This document shows positions 1 to 40,502 of a stretch of 59,399 nucleotides of DNA, piece after piece (the stretch's first letter is position 1; every line of letters starts with the position of its first letter). The DNA is from Chromera velia (taxonomy: Eukaryota > Sar > Chromeraceae), in contig JAHBMJ010005931.1 of NCBI GenBank assembly GCA_018398765.1, positions 1,382-60,780 of the forward strand. Direction: 5' to 3'. The translations under genes were made by a program, and so were the position numbers. Below the pieces are notes generated by a model. That model saw nothing but the letters and a program-made list of their open reading frames with translations, ran no database searches and was not told the origin of the DNA.

Positions 1-880
1 TCTCTCTCTCTCTCTCTGCGCTTACATGTCACTCAGTTACTTAGGCTAGGACTCAGGCTTATCACCTAGCTTATCACTTACAATCTTATATAATGCCATA
101 GCATGACGGTCTGAGCGCGTCACTGCGTCGGTGTCAAAGTAGGCACCTAGGTAGCCACATGTCGAGCTTAAGATATGCAATAAAAATCAAGGTATGATAT
201 GTATACCAATAAAAGTTTTTTACTGAAATAACGTTTGAAATAGATTGAAATTCTGATAATTCAAGTTACGCTATAAAATAAAATTTTTGCTAAGGAAAAT
301 GCCGTTTTTGATTGATTTGATTGATTGATTTTTTTTTTGATTTTGTATATTTTTTCAATTAAACTAAAAGAAGATTTTAAAAACTGTTAATTTAGCTATA
401 GTTAGCTACAGTGAACATGGTTTCCAGTTTGAAAACTAGTTTTTAAAGTTAGCTTAGGCCTATAGAGCTAAGCTACGTGCAGATCACCCAAAGAGCCTAA
501 GTCGATCCACTATAGACAGTAATATATTTTACTTTAATTTTTACCTAACAAAGAACTATAAACAGAAAAACTTTCTGTTAGACTTTCCGCAACATGAACT
601 AAATTCTGCTAGAACATGAATATACATGAATCTAGACATGAATCAACTGTGAAAAAGCTGAAGTCAACGGAGTCTAAGACCTAGTCTAAGACTCAGGCTG
701 TACGTATGTCACGCAGGCAACTTATAGAGTCGTCTTTGACTCAGCCATGCACTTGATTGCTTCAGTCTGCATACACACACCCATGCATTCATATTTAGTA
801 CAAAGAATGGTAATTTAGGGACTCCTCCCCACGTCGGCCACCTTTAAAGCACGAACCTTCCCGTACAAATCACGTTTTTC
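1..880. other. AT-rich intergenic DNA
   Basis: No open frame of note. The first 17 bases are the end of a CT repeat. The rest is AT-rich with short TTGATTGATTGATT-type runs, unlike the GC-balanced gene DNA of the window and like the other AT-rich islands at 7.3-8.1, 51.2-52.2 and 54.1-55.4 kb. Confidence 0.7.
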
Positions 881-2299
881 ATTTCGGCCTGTTCTTTTTC
901 TCTTTTGAGTCCAAAACCGGCCCCAACAGACTCACAAGTCGAGCAGAGTAGACCGGCGAAGGTTGTTTGCTGCGATGCAACTGCACGCTGTGGGAGGGAC
1001 GGAAAATGAGAGCGCCTTCATCGGAGGGAGCTCGGGGGGATGAATGAGTGGAGAAAGTTGGGAAGTGAAAGGCAGGCAGGCAGGGAGAAAAGCGGGGAGA
1101 CGAACAAGGAGGACGAGGAGAAGGAAGAGTCCCGTTGACTGACACCGACGCATCAGTCACCTCTCTCACACGCGCGTAGCAAGGGAAAGGCATCACGCAC
1201 GCGTACTCCCACGCATGCAGACGCACCGAAAACACACGATAAGACAGGGCGAGACAATTGATTGAACGGGACAAGCTCTCCATGCTTTTCTCCTTCGTTT
1301 CTTTCTGCCTCGCTTCTCCTTCCTGTTTTTGTCACTTGTTTCTTTCCGCTTCTGATACTCCCGACAGATGGAGTCAGAACACCCCCCCTTTGCCCCCGCT
1401 CCTTTGGGTCTGCCCCAGTAAGCCGAAGAGAAGACGGGACAGACCTGCTGATCGACAGAAACGGGCGTGGAAGAAGAAAGGATGGGACGGGACGGGCGGA
1501 AGGACGAGGGAGACGAATGCCGGGGGGCCGCTGCCAGAGATAGATAGAAATAGACAGATAGATAGATAGAGAGAGAGGGAGAGGGAGAGAGAGAGAGAGA
1601 GAGAGAGAGCGGCTGAGTCGACGGGAGGGGGCGCAGAGGAAAACAGGGGGAAAGAGGAATGGATGGAAGGAAGGAAGCAAGATGTAGCCCTGCTGTTGGC
1701 CCAACTGATTTAAGGAACCGTCCTTCTCTCTCTCTCTCTCCCTCCCCCTCCCTTTCCCCCTCCTTCCTATCCTCTCTTCTCTCATCACTTCACTTTGCCT
1801 GCCATGTGCTCCATCTTGCCCCCCCCATCTCATCTCATCTCATCTCATCTCATCTCATGCACGTGAGAGCAAACAGTGAGACCGGGAGACAGACTGGATC
1901 TATTTGCTTGGCCTCCTCCAACAAATTTGCTCCCAGCTAGGTCCATTTTCTTCTCGCTTCGTGCCTGGTGGGAAGGCTGCTTGCTGTGTCGACTCACCCC
2001 ATGCTTCAGTGACTCGTCTCGCGCAGTTGCCTGACTGACTCACTCGGCTTTTTGAGGAAAGACGGCCCGCCTGCCTGCCCGCCTGTCTTCGGGGGGCCCT
2101 CCCTCCATTGGCCCATGCACAAAGGGGAAGAGAGGAGAAGAGACGATTATTCTCTCAAGTGTCGTGTGAGTGTTCCCATCCTCCTCACGTAAAGCGAATC
2201 CTGCCGTCTTCTGTTCTGTTATTTTGTTTTTTTTCTTCCGGTGGGTGGAGCAGCATGTAGTTTCGTGTCAGTTCTCATTTTTTTGCGTTGAGAAAACAG
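881..2299. other. Low-complexity, pyrimidine/purine-skewed DNA without a defensible gene
   Basis: Open frames here on both strands are Ser/Leu/Pro- or Arg/Glu-rich shadows of CT and GA repeats. A GA tract lies at 1568-1610 and six TCTCA units at about 1829-1858. It may be leader or intron DNA of the plus-strand gene proposed from 2300 onward. Confidence 0.5.
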
Positions 2300-5289
2300 G
2301 CACACAGGAAGTCGAACAGGAAGAAGCGGTGACAGACAAAGTGAACCGGACTGTTCCTTTCCTGCCTTCCTGCCAGCTTGGCAGGTTGAATTCAGAATGA
2401 AAGTTAGAGAAAAAGAAATCGTTTGAGGGCAACGTCAGCAGAGGAAAAAGGGGAGAAAGACTGGCAGAGAGAGAAGAGAAGAGCGAACCTCTCTCAACAA
2501 AGAGAAAGAGGACAAAAAGAGTCAAAAGGAAGAAGGGGAAACGCAACACCTGTGTGCGCAAAGCTGGACAGAGAGACAAAAAAGATTAGGCAGAAAGAGA
2601 GACAGAGAGACATTTGTTTTTTCCCCTCTTCTCCCGCAGCTCAGACGGATCACCACAAATACTTATTTACTCGGTCTGGCGACAGCGCTTTTTTGACAGA
2701 CAGACACAAAGACACCTGGGCAAACAGGCACAGAGGCACCACAACAAGTTCAGGTTCCCATGTGCTCTCCATTGATTAAACTACTCCCTGGCCCCTTTTG
2801 CCCCTTCCTTCCCTCCTCAATCTACATATAGTTCTCTCCTTTCCCCTCCTACTCAAAACATCCTCCGCCATCCCCCTCCTCCCTCCCTCTTCTCTCCCTC
2901 CCTTCTTTCCTTCCTCATCCCGCGCATTTGGGGACATCGAAGGGACTGAGAGACACGCACACACTCAGAGAGAGAGAGAGAGAGAGAGCAACAAACACAC
3001 AAAGATAAGCACAGGGGGCCTGCATGACACAGTTCCTCCCAACAGTCAATTCAACCAGTCGGCCAGTCAGTCGGTCGGCAGCATTCATTCAATTGACACG
3101 AAAGAGGTGAAGGAATTGCAAGAGTCAAGACAACAATTTTCGTCTGCCATCAATCAAGTAGAGAAACAACTGGCTTTGCTCCAAAAAGTCGCATCCCCTC
3201 CTCCCTTCCTTCCTTTCTGCCTCCCTTGGACCCACCAAGACACCCCAAGCATCCTTTCTCCAAATGGAAAGGGAAAGGAAAACGGATGCATCCACACATC
3301 GATCAGATCAGTCACGGCATCAGCCTGCTAGATAATCAAACAGTCAGTGGAAAAATAACAAATTGAAAATTGTCATCAAGGCATAGAGGCCAAGAGAACT
3401 CACTGAGCTGTCGTGATTCAACAGAAGAGAGTCCTTCCCCCGCTTCCTCTCTCTGGGCATCAGTGTGTGTGAGTGTTTACTCGTTTGCGAAATCAGGTGA
3501 AGAGCAGCGAAAAAAGCAGAGAAAGGACGACAAGAAAAGTAAGTCCCCTTCCTCCCTTCCTTCCCCTCACACTCCTGTCGTGACTGTCTGGCGAGACCGG
3601 AAGAAGTTCTAGACAGGAGAGAGAAATGGCGGGGGGTTTCCATAGAAGATTTCTTGACGGCAGCGTTTGCGAGCTTCCCTTTTTCCCCCTCTGCTTAGTT
3701 CTCCGCTTGGAGAGAGACAGGAGAAGGTCGGTAAATGCACGATAGAGGACGCGCCAATGGAGCAGGACGGAGATTTTTCTTTCTTTCTGTCTTTGTTTCT
3801 TTCTTTCTTTCATTCATCCTTTCGTGCTGTCAGAGTAGCTGGGAAAGTGGGAAAGCAAAGGAGAGGAGAGGAGAGCATGCGCGAGAGAGATGGACCACCA
3901 GACTGACAGACTCAGACAGGTAGCAACAGACAGATAATTGAGAAGACAGCCAGCCAGATATGACGACTAAAAAAAGACAATCAGTCACAAGAAGAGATGG
4001 GACGAGTCGTCGGACCTTCGAGTTCCACTTCTGCATGTCTCTACACTCTTCTTCTCTTCTCTCCCCCAAAGTCCTTTCCTCTCCCTTTCCAGCCTTCTTC
4101 CATTCCCCCCCTTCCTCGCAGCGTCCGAAACAACCCAGAAGAAAAGCAGAGGATCTCCCTTCCTTCCTCCTTTTGTTCGCGAAACAGACAAGATACGACC
4201 AGTCAGACCGGCATGCACATGCATACACCCATCAGACCGGCCAGAGCACTTTTTTGCCGTCCTTTCCTTCTCTGCTGACCTCTTCTACACCGTTCCCACA
4301 ACGCCACTCAGACAAATACCACCAGCCATCAAGACGCACTTATTCTCCATCAAACGCATTCATTCATTTAGTAGAGATGCACTTAATTTAAGTTAATTTC
4401 CGTCGCAGCCGTTCTCTACACAAACTTCCCCTTCCTCCCTCTCCTTCTCGCATAACAGAAGCGAGCGGAAACTTCTGTGATTTTCATCTTTCTTCTGTCT
4501 GCGCGGCAGACCAACAGAGAAGCGGATAACGAAGGAGAGATCAAGAGGCGCCAGCCTCGTCTCTCTCCCTGCTCATCTCCAGCAAAAACAGACGACCCGC
4601 TCCCCCCTCCCCCATCGTCAAATACAATCAGTCGTTTTCCTTCTTTCCTCTCCCTCCCATTCCCACACAGCACCGTTGTTTTTCCACCCCCTCTGTGACA
4701 GACGCTTAACGCTTCCGGAGACGAGACAACACTCGTCGCAGTATCAGAGCAGGGAGAGGGGGGGCAGCGAGAAGCAACCCTCATCCTTCTGCTGATGACT
4801 TCATCCGAGGAACCACTTGAAGGACATGCAACGTCAGAAGGGGAAGGAGAGGGGGAGACCGGGGAACGGATATCGGAGGGAGGACCTCTCCTCATTCCAT
4901 GCGAAGAAGAACACGGGATGATGATGGACAGGCTTCCACCGGCACTTGATATACCACCCTGGTGTTCTTCTTCCCCCCCGCTTCCCCCCGGCCCCTCTGG
5001 TGGGGTCTGCCTCCCACGCGACGACCCAACAGATCTGCAGACAGAAGCAGAAACCGCGCCCTCTTTCTTGGTTTGCTCGCACACAGACCTCTCTCTCGTT
5101 TGTGAGGCAGGGAGGCCTAGGTCGATACAAGACTTTCTCCTCCTTTCGCTCTCTCCTCCACCGCACTTCTCCCACCTCCCCCTCACACCACACACTTCCA
5201 CCAGCGCACAAAACCCGACCAAGGCACTGTCCTTCCCGGGGGTGCCCTCCCCCCCCTCACTGCGCCCTTCAGAATACACAGCAGCCTGA
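2300..5289 (+). CDS. Possible spliced gene of unknown function, convergent with the phosphatase
   Basis: Several stretches show a good pyrimidine tract, an AG and protein-like coding on the plus strand: 2300-2384, 3082-3187 (coiled-coil-like, DTKEVKELQESRQQF), 3497-3538 (basic, strong GTAAGT donor), about 4510-4650 (TNREADNEGEIKRRQ) and a last exon 4702-5289 of 196 codons with its stop. The last exon is acidic then Pro/Ser-rich and contains LPPALDIPPW. I could not join all of these in one frame, so exons are missing or some are wrong. The product is not recognised. If real, the gene ends 61 bp from the phosphatase stop, tail to tail. An overlapping 421-codon open frame on the minus strand (4416-5681) is less convincing. 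Confidence 0.35.
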
Positions 5290-5350
5290 AGATGCATCCA
5301 CGGATCCATTCCACTTGCACACGCAGTGAGACTCTGAGTCCATTCAGGGT

Positions 5351-5936
5351 CTAGGGGTCGAGGTCCGGCACTGCAGGTCGGAACGCCTGATCGCTCGTGT
5401 ACCAGTCTGTGTACTTGTACATGCACAGAGAGGGTTCCTTGCTCTGCTCCTGCTCCCAGTCGCACAGCTGCTGCATGAACCCCACGTTCGGTGCCACGAT
5501 CTCCCTCTTGGCAAGCACGTGGAAGAACGCTTCCTGAAGACGGAACCCTCTCCGAGCAACCAGGAATGAAATCAGAACCGTCACCTGAACACGAACAGGA
5601 ACACACAGACGCACACATACACACACAAACGAAGCGATATGGAACCATATATGGTGCATTCTCACGGGCGTGAGTGTGCATACATTGATATAAGAGCAGA
5701 GAAAGGTCAGGAACGGCTCAAGGGAAAAGAAGGAGCCACACACGCACGGGAGGGACTCCAGAAGACAGACACATGGGGGGGGAGGGGAGAGGCAATAGAG
5801 ACAGTCCCGGGGCAGGAACAAAGGGGAGAATTAAGCATGAGATGGTGGAGAGCCAGATGGGTAAGCAGCAGGGACATGAGTGTACAGGAATACTGGGAGA
5901 ATAGAAAAGAAAGAAAGAAAGAAAGAAAGAAAGGAA

Positions 5937-5981
<45 letters not shown>

Positions 5982-5992
5982 GAAGGAAGGAA

Positions 5993-6038
<46 letters not shown>

Positions 6039-6118
6039 AAAGAAAGAAAGAAAGAAAGAAAAGGAAGGAAGGAAGAAAGGAAGGGAAGGAAGGAAGGAAG
6101 GAAGGAAGGAAGAAAGAA

Positions 6119-6174
<56 letters not shown>

Positions 6175-6834
6175 ACTAGCTGGACTGACTGACTGACTGA
6201 CTAACGGACCGATCTGGAGACCCCGGATCTGCAGTGGACGAACACGGCCTTCTTCTTGGCCATCGCGGCCTCGATGAAGTCGCATGCTTCCTCAAAGTAC
6301 AAATGGATGGGCTCCCTGCTGGTGTCCTCCACGTCCACCCGGTAGTATTCGAAGTCTTCGAAGTGCTGAGCAATCTGCACTCAGTCGTGCATATGGGTGT
6401 TCATAATTGTGCAGACTAGAGGAGAGGAGAGGAGAGGAGAGGAGAGGAGACGGGTGGTGGAGGAAGCCACTTTCTCCCAACAAATGGGGAACTCCTCATG
6501 GTTTGTGACATACAGAGTCTCCCTTTTGAAAAAGAGGAAGCCTCAGGATGATTGGACGAAAGAAGCAATCCGAAGGAGCTTCTTTGATGACACAGGATAT
6601 TTCTGCAAGTTGGTTGACGAAAGGAGACAGCATGACGCAAGTGTAACAAAAAGGACAGCCGACGAAAGAAAGAATGGGGACAGAAGGGAGCCCGTCAAGG
6701 GAAAAGAGACCAACCGGATATTCCAAGAACGTGCAGCAGTTGACGATATTGCACACGCTCTTTTCCAGCAACTCCTCCCGATTTTGTGCGTCGGTTATGC
6801 CCCCCAGCCACAGCCCCGGAAGGATCTCGTGCAT
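5351..6834 (-). CDS. Dual-specificity protein phosphatase, 172 aa, three exons
   Basis: Exons are 6834-6715, 6374-6210 and 5584-5351, both junctions phase 0, 519 nt in total. The protein opens with EILPGLWLGG, the usual first strand of DUSP-type phosphatases. It carries VHCRSGVSRS, the Cys-x5-Arg signature loop with the catalytic Cys and the following Ser, and ends its core with PNVGFMQQL. The Asp in YYRVDVEDTSREPI is the likely general acid. It should remove phosphate from Tyr and Ser/Thr; the substrate is unknown. The length suits a stand-alone atypical DUSP catalytic domain, with no extra domain. The ATG at 6834 gives a complete fold, but an upstream exon cannot be excluded. Intron 1 begins with a GTTG donor. 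Intron 2 begins with GTCC and GTTA units followed by GTCA repeats, and contains a 270-bp GAAA/GGAA tract. The gene lies downstream of the giant gene on the same strand, more than 2.6 kb away. Confidence 0.92.
5904..6175. repeat. GAAA/GGAA polypurine microsatellite, about 270 bp
   Basis: An almost pure purine tract on the plus strand, so CT-rich on the sense strand of the phosphatase gene. It fills much of phosphatase intron 2. It produces long false open frames of Lys/Glu/Arg or Phe/Leu/Ser. Confidence 0.97.
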
Positions 6835-8825
6835 TCACGGCCAGACCAACGCGATGACACACAAACAAAACACACCGTCCTCTCGGTGCCAAATTCTGGC
6901 TGCATGCTACTTGCTTTGCTCTTCTGGCTCAAAGAGGCTGGGAAGGAAGGCGGGAGGAACCACGGCTAGCTTTCCTACAGGGCCTTTCAATTCCGTCACG
7001 ACCTCGCTCCCTCAAAAATCTGGACTTGCTGGATTCAGCCTGGCTTGATCAAAAAGAGAAAGCGACCTAAGCATGCCTGAATGGTTCCACATATTCAGTA
7101 TTGCTGCTGACAAGCACCAGCAGAAAAGCTCTTTTTTATATCTGCAGATGATTCTCGGCACATCTCGGCACTTCTCAGTGCATCTCAGAGCAACACCGAA
7201 CCCGCGAGAATTAACTGACTGCGGAGACGAATGGGACCGCGCGCGCCCCCGGCGAGTCGCGGCGGCGTTCTCCATACATCACTCGCCCGCGCTAGCTGAA
7301 TCTTAGAATAATGGTAAATAGGGGTATCACTTCTAAAAGCCCTTAAAATAGAAACAAGAACACAACACTGAAAATGTCAAAGTACTGTGACAAATCCACT
7401 CAAATCAGCTAGAACCCATATGAAATTCTTAATGTTCTTTCACAGTAATGTTTCTCTCTTATGTATCTCTCTCTATCCCTTCCTTATTTCACAAATCGCT
7501 GGTAATCTCCAGCTCCATCGATCAGTGCACCATCACAAATAACAGTTTAATCCACTTTTAAACATAGAAAAATCATTTTTCTCTTTCTTAATTTATCTTT
7601 ATATAGTACTTAATATTTTTTAATCTGTTTTAATATCATATTTCTGTATTGTTCTCTACTAGGTTCTCTAGATTGTTTTTCAATTTTATTTATTCACATA
7701 GCAGTACAACGTCCCCTAAGAAAACGTACAACATCAATGAATTAAAACAAACTCAATACTAAAATTCATTTTTTCATGTATCAGTCATATTTTAAGATGC
7801 ATGCTCCCACTAAGCCTTCAGAAGAGAAAAAGGGGCCCAACAATTGATCAATAAGTACAGCTGTGGCACCCACAGCAGCAGCGCAACGCAGGTTCTTGAC
7901 TCACGCTGAGCATCTTTATACTCGTCTGTGTGCACGCCGCCACGCCACCACAGGCAGTGGGTCAAGCAAGAGTGAAGACTGCAAGAGTCCTAGGAGCTGC
8001 ATTTGATTTGATCCAGCTGCATGCTGTGTCTAAAGGTACAGGACAGGACAAAGAGTATTTACCTGCCTGCTTAAAAACAATCTCTCATCGTCTTTGAGGG
8101 TCTTCTGCCTGATCTTTTCAATCTTTTTTTTGAATTCATACTGCCTCCCACCTTCCCTCCCTCACTGCACACGCACCTGTGTTCCAAGATTTCCTTCCAT
8201 CAGCCGACCAGTACTGCATTGCTGATGCAACAAATGAAGAGATCCATCCATCCGCCTGCCTGCCTGCCTGACGGGGTTTCTTGGAGAATAGAGGACAGGC
8301 AGATAGGTGGGGGTGGATGGGTAGAGAGAGAGAAAGAGAGAGGGAGGGAATGAGAGAGAAAGGAGACAACGGACCGAGACAAAAGAAGGCGGGGAAGCAG
8401 CAACAGCACCTTCATCCACTCTCACTCTTCCCCCCCCTTTGCCCTCTCTCTTGCTACTCCCGTCAGCGACCCCCTTTGTCTCTTGCAACCAGCACCAGCT
8501 TGACAGGAGAGAAGGAGGGAGAAATCGCATGGCGACTTTGGCCGAAGACATTCGACGCCAAGGAAGGACGAAATGGCCTATAGATGTTGATGTTGTAAGG
8601 GGGTAGAGCGGCAATGCCCTGAGCGAGAGGAAAATAGTAGACGGAAGGAAAAAAAAAAGGCACCACCCATGGGACGTGCGAGCTGGCAGGGACACACGCA
8701 GAAAGCGCACAAACGGTTTGTTTTCCCTCCATTCTGTCTGAAAGTGCTCAAAAGACAACAGCAATCACAGGTGAAAACAATAAAAAAACGTCAGTAAGGA
8801 GGGAGAAATAGGATAGATCTGTTCA

Positions 8826-8864
<39 letters not shown>

Positions 8865-9464
8865 CAAACAAAAGATCGATTAGTGTTTCTGTTTCCACTC
8901 TGGTCTGGTCTTAACATGAATTTATAACACGGCTGGTACTCATGCAGACCAGCAGATACATGCATGATTGAATTCGTTTTGTCCCTTCCCTCCCTCCCTC
9001 CCTCCCTCCCTCCACCTCTAGTTTCTAAGGATCGACACAGGCCGTCCTGTCTCGTTTGTTCTTAGGTCCTGAAGAACAACGACCAGAAAGAACCCATCAA
9101 CAAACGAACTGTCAAAGAAGGGAGGAAAAAAGAGACCAACTAATGGGACGAAGAAAGGAGACAGAAATGTCCATCCCCTCCGACCATAACACAGCTAGGC
9201 CGAGCAAGAGAGGGAACAAACGATGGAATCAGAGAAAGAAGGTACAGTGATCGAGTGAGTGAGTGAGCGCCCTTCTTGAGGAACAGGAACAGGCACACAC
9301 CTACTGCAACAAAGACAAAGGAAATGGACCATCGACAAACAACTAGATAGACAGACAGAACAGACAGGAAGGAAGGAAGGCCCTCCTATCCTGTCTGTCT
9401 GTCTGTCTGTCTGTCTGACCATCATAGTCCCTCCTCTATCACTTTTCTCCCCACTTCTGCCTAC
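6835..9464. other. Intergenic region between the giant gene's end and the phosphatase start
   Basis: About 7300-8060 is an AT-rich island with no gene. From 8100 to 9460 the DNA is GC-balanced with GA repeats (8828-8862), CTCC repeats (8988-9012) and an inverted GACA/GTCT repeat (9348-9416). It probably includes the 3' untranslated region of the giant gene and the promoter of the phosphatase. No coding exon could be supported. Confidence 0.55.
9348..9416. repeat. Inverted GACA/GTCT repeat behind the giant gene's stop codon
   Basis: AGACAGACAGAACAGACAGG is followed by a short GGAA-type spacer and CCTGTCTGTCTG repeats. The arms can pair over about 20 bases. The pair starts about 48 bp downstream of the stop at 9465. 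Confidence 0.88.
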
Positions 9465-39658
<30,194 letters not shown>

Positions 39659-40502
39659 CGCTCGGAAACGAGGAAGCTCCACCTTGGCGAAGTGTTGCTC
39701 AACACTTGGAAGGCAGACTGAGACTGAAGTTTTCGGAAACAAAGGACAAGGAAACACACCGAAATTCTATGGGGAGCCTCGCTACCCTTTGGAGAAATCC
39801 TCAGCAAAACAAACACAGCGGGCCTGGAGCTGTTGTTGTTCAAAGAGATGGAACACAACAAAGAATGATCCCTCAAGAATTAAAGTTTTGGCTGAGTGTA
39901 TCATTTGGTCAGCCTTGCAGGACCTGCTTTTTTTGCGCCAAAAACAGCGCGCCCGACTGCATGTATCGGTCGCGAATACCGCGACCGTCTCCGGCTCAGA
40001 GTGCATGAGTGAGTTCCTCGGACGGCACGAATCACTTGGCGCTATATAGCTGCACGAATGGGTGAGTGCCTTATAATTGCGTGCATGTGGGCCGGATGGA
40101 ATGCATGGCCCGGAACGCGCGCTCCGCGTCTGAGGGCCGCGATGGGCCGCGTGCGTGTGAAAAAATTTTGCACCAATTTGCCACCAAAGATCAGAAATAG
40201 TGAGGAAATGTGAGGACAGTACTGAACTACGTGCTTCTCAGAGGTGGTTTGGAGGTCCACGAATTGTCTAGAAAGTGAGCTTTCGGATCGGGATATCTGG
40301 AAGAAAAGTCACTTGACCATACAATATTTGATTCGCTATAGTTGACGTACAGATCATGCAGTGAGATCACATTGTGGATGCAAAGCAAAGGTTAAGACAA
40401 GTCGTACACATGGAGCAGGACGAGCACGCAGCGATAGTCACCTGAGCAGCCAACACAAAGCAGTGCGTGCAGGACTCTCTCCGACAGGTCGATGGAAAGG
40501 GA
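39659..40502. promoter_or_regulatory. Divergent intergenic region between the giant gene and the CCCH gene
   Basis: These 845 bp separate two start codons pointing away from each other, so the region should hold both promoters and 5' leaders. I see no long open frame, no microsatellite of note (unlike nearly every other non-coding stretch here) and no certain TATA box. A GC-rich stretch lies at about 40080-40160. Boundaries depend on both chosen start codons. Confidence 0.5.

Noticed and set aside
4416-5681. 421-codon minus-strand open frame
   Set aside because: It overlaps phosphatase exon 3 in another frame and has low-complexity content; openness is explained by composition and by the plus-strand exon opposite it.
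5639-6285. Long open frames of Lys/Glu/Arg (plus) or Phe/Leu/Ser (minus)
   Set aside because: They are translations of the GAAA/GGAA microsatellite in phosphatase intron 2.
39659-39757. Upstream in-frame start for the giant gene at 39757
   Set aside because: The start at 39658 gives a standard signal peptide at the very N-terminus; the upstream extension would bury it. Not fully excluded.
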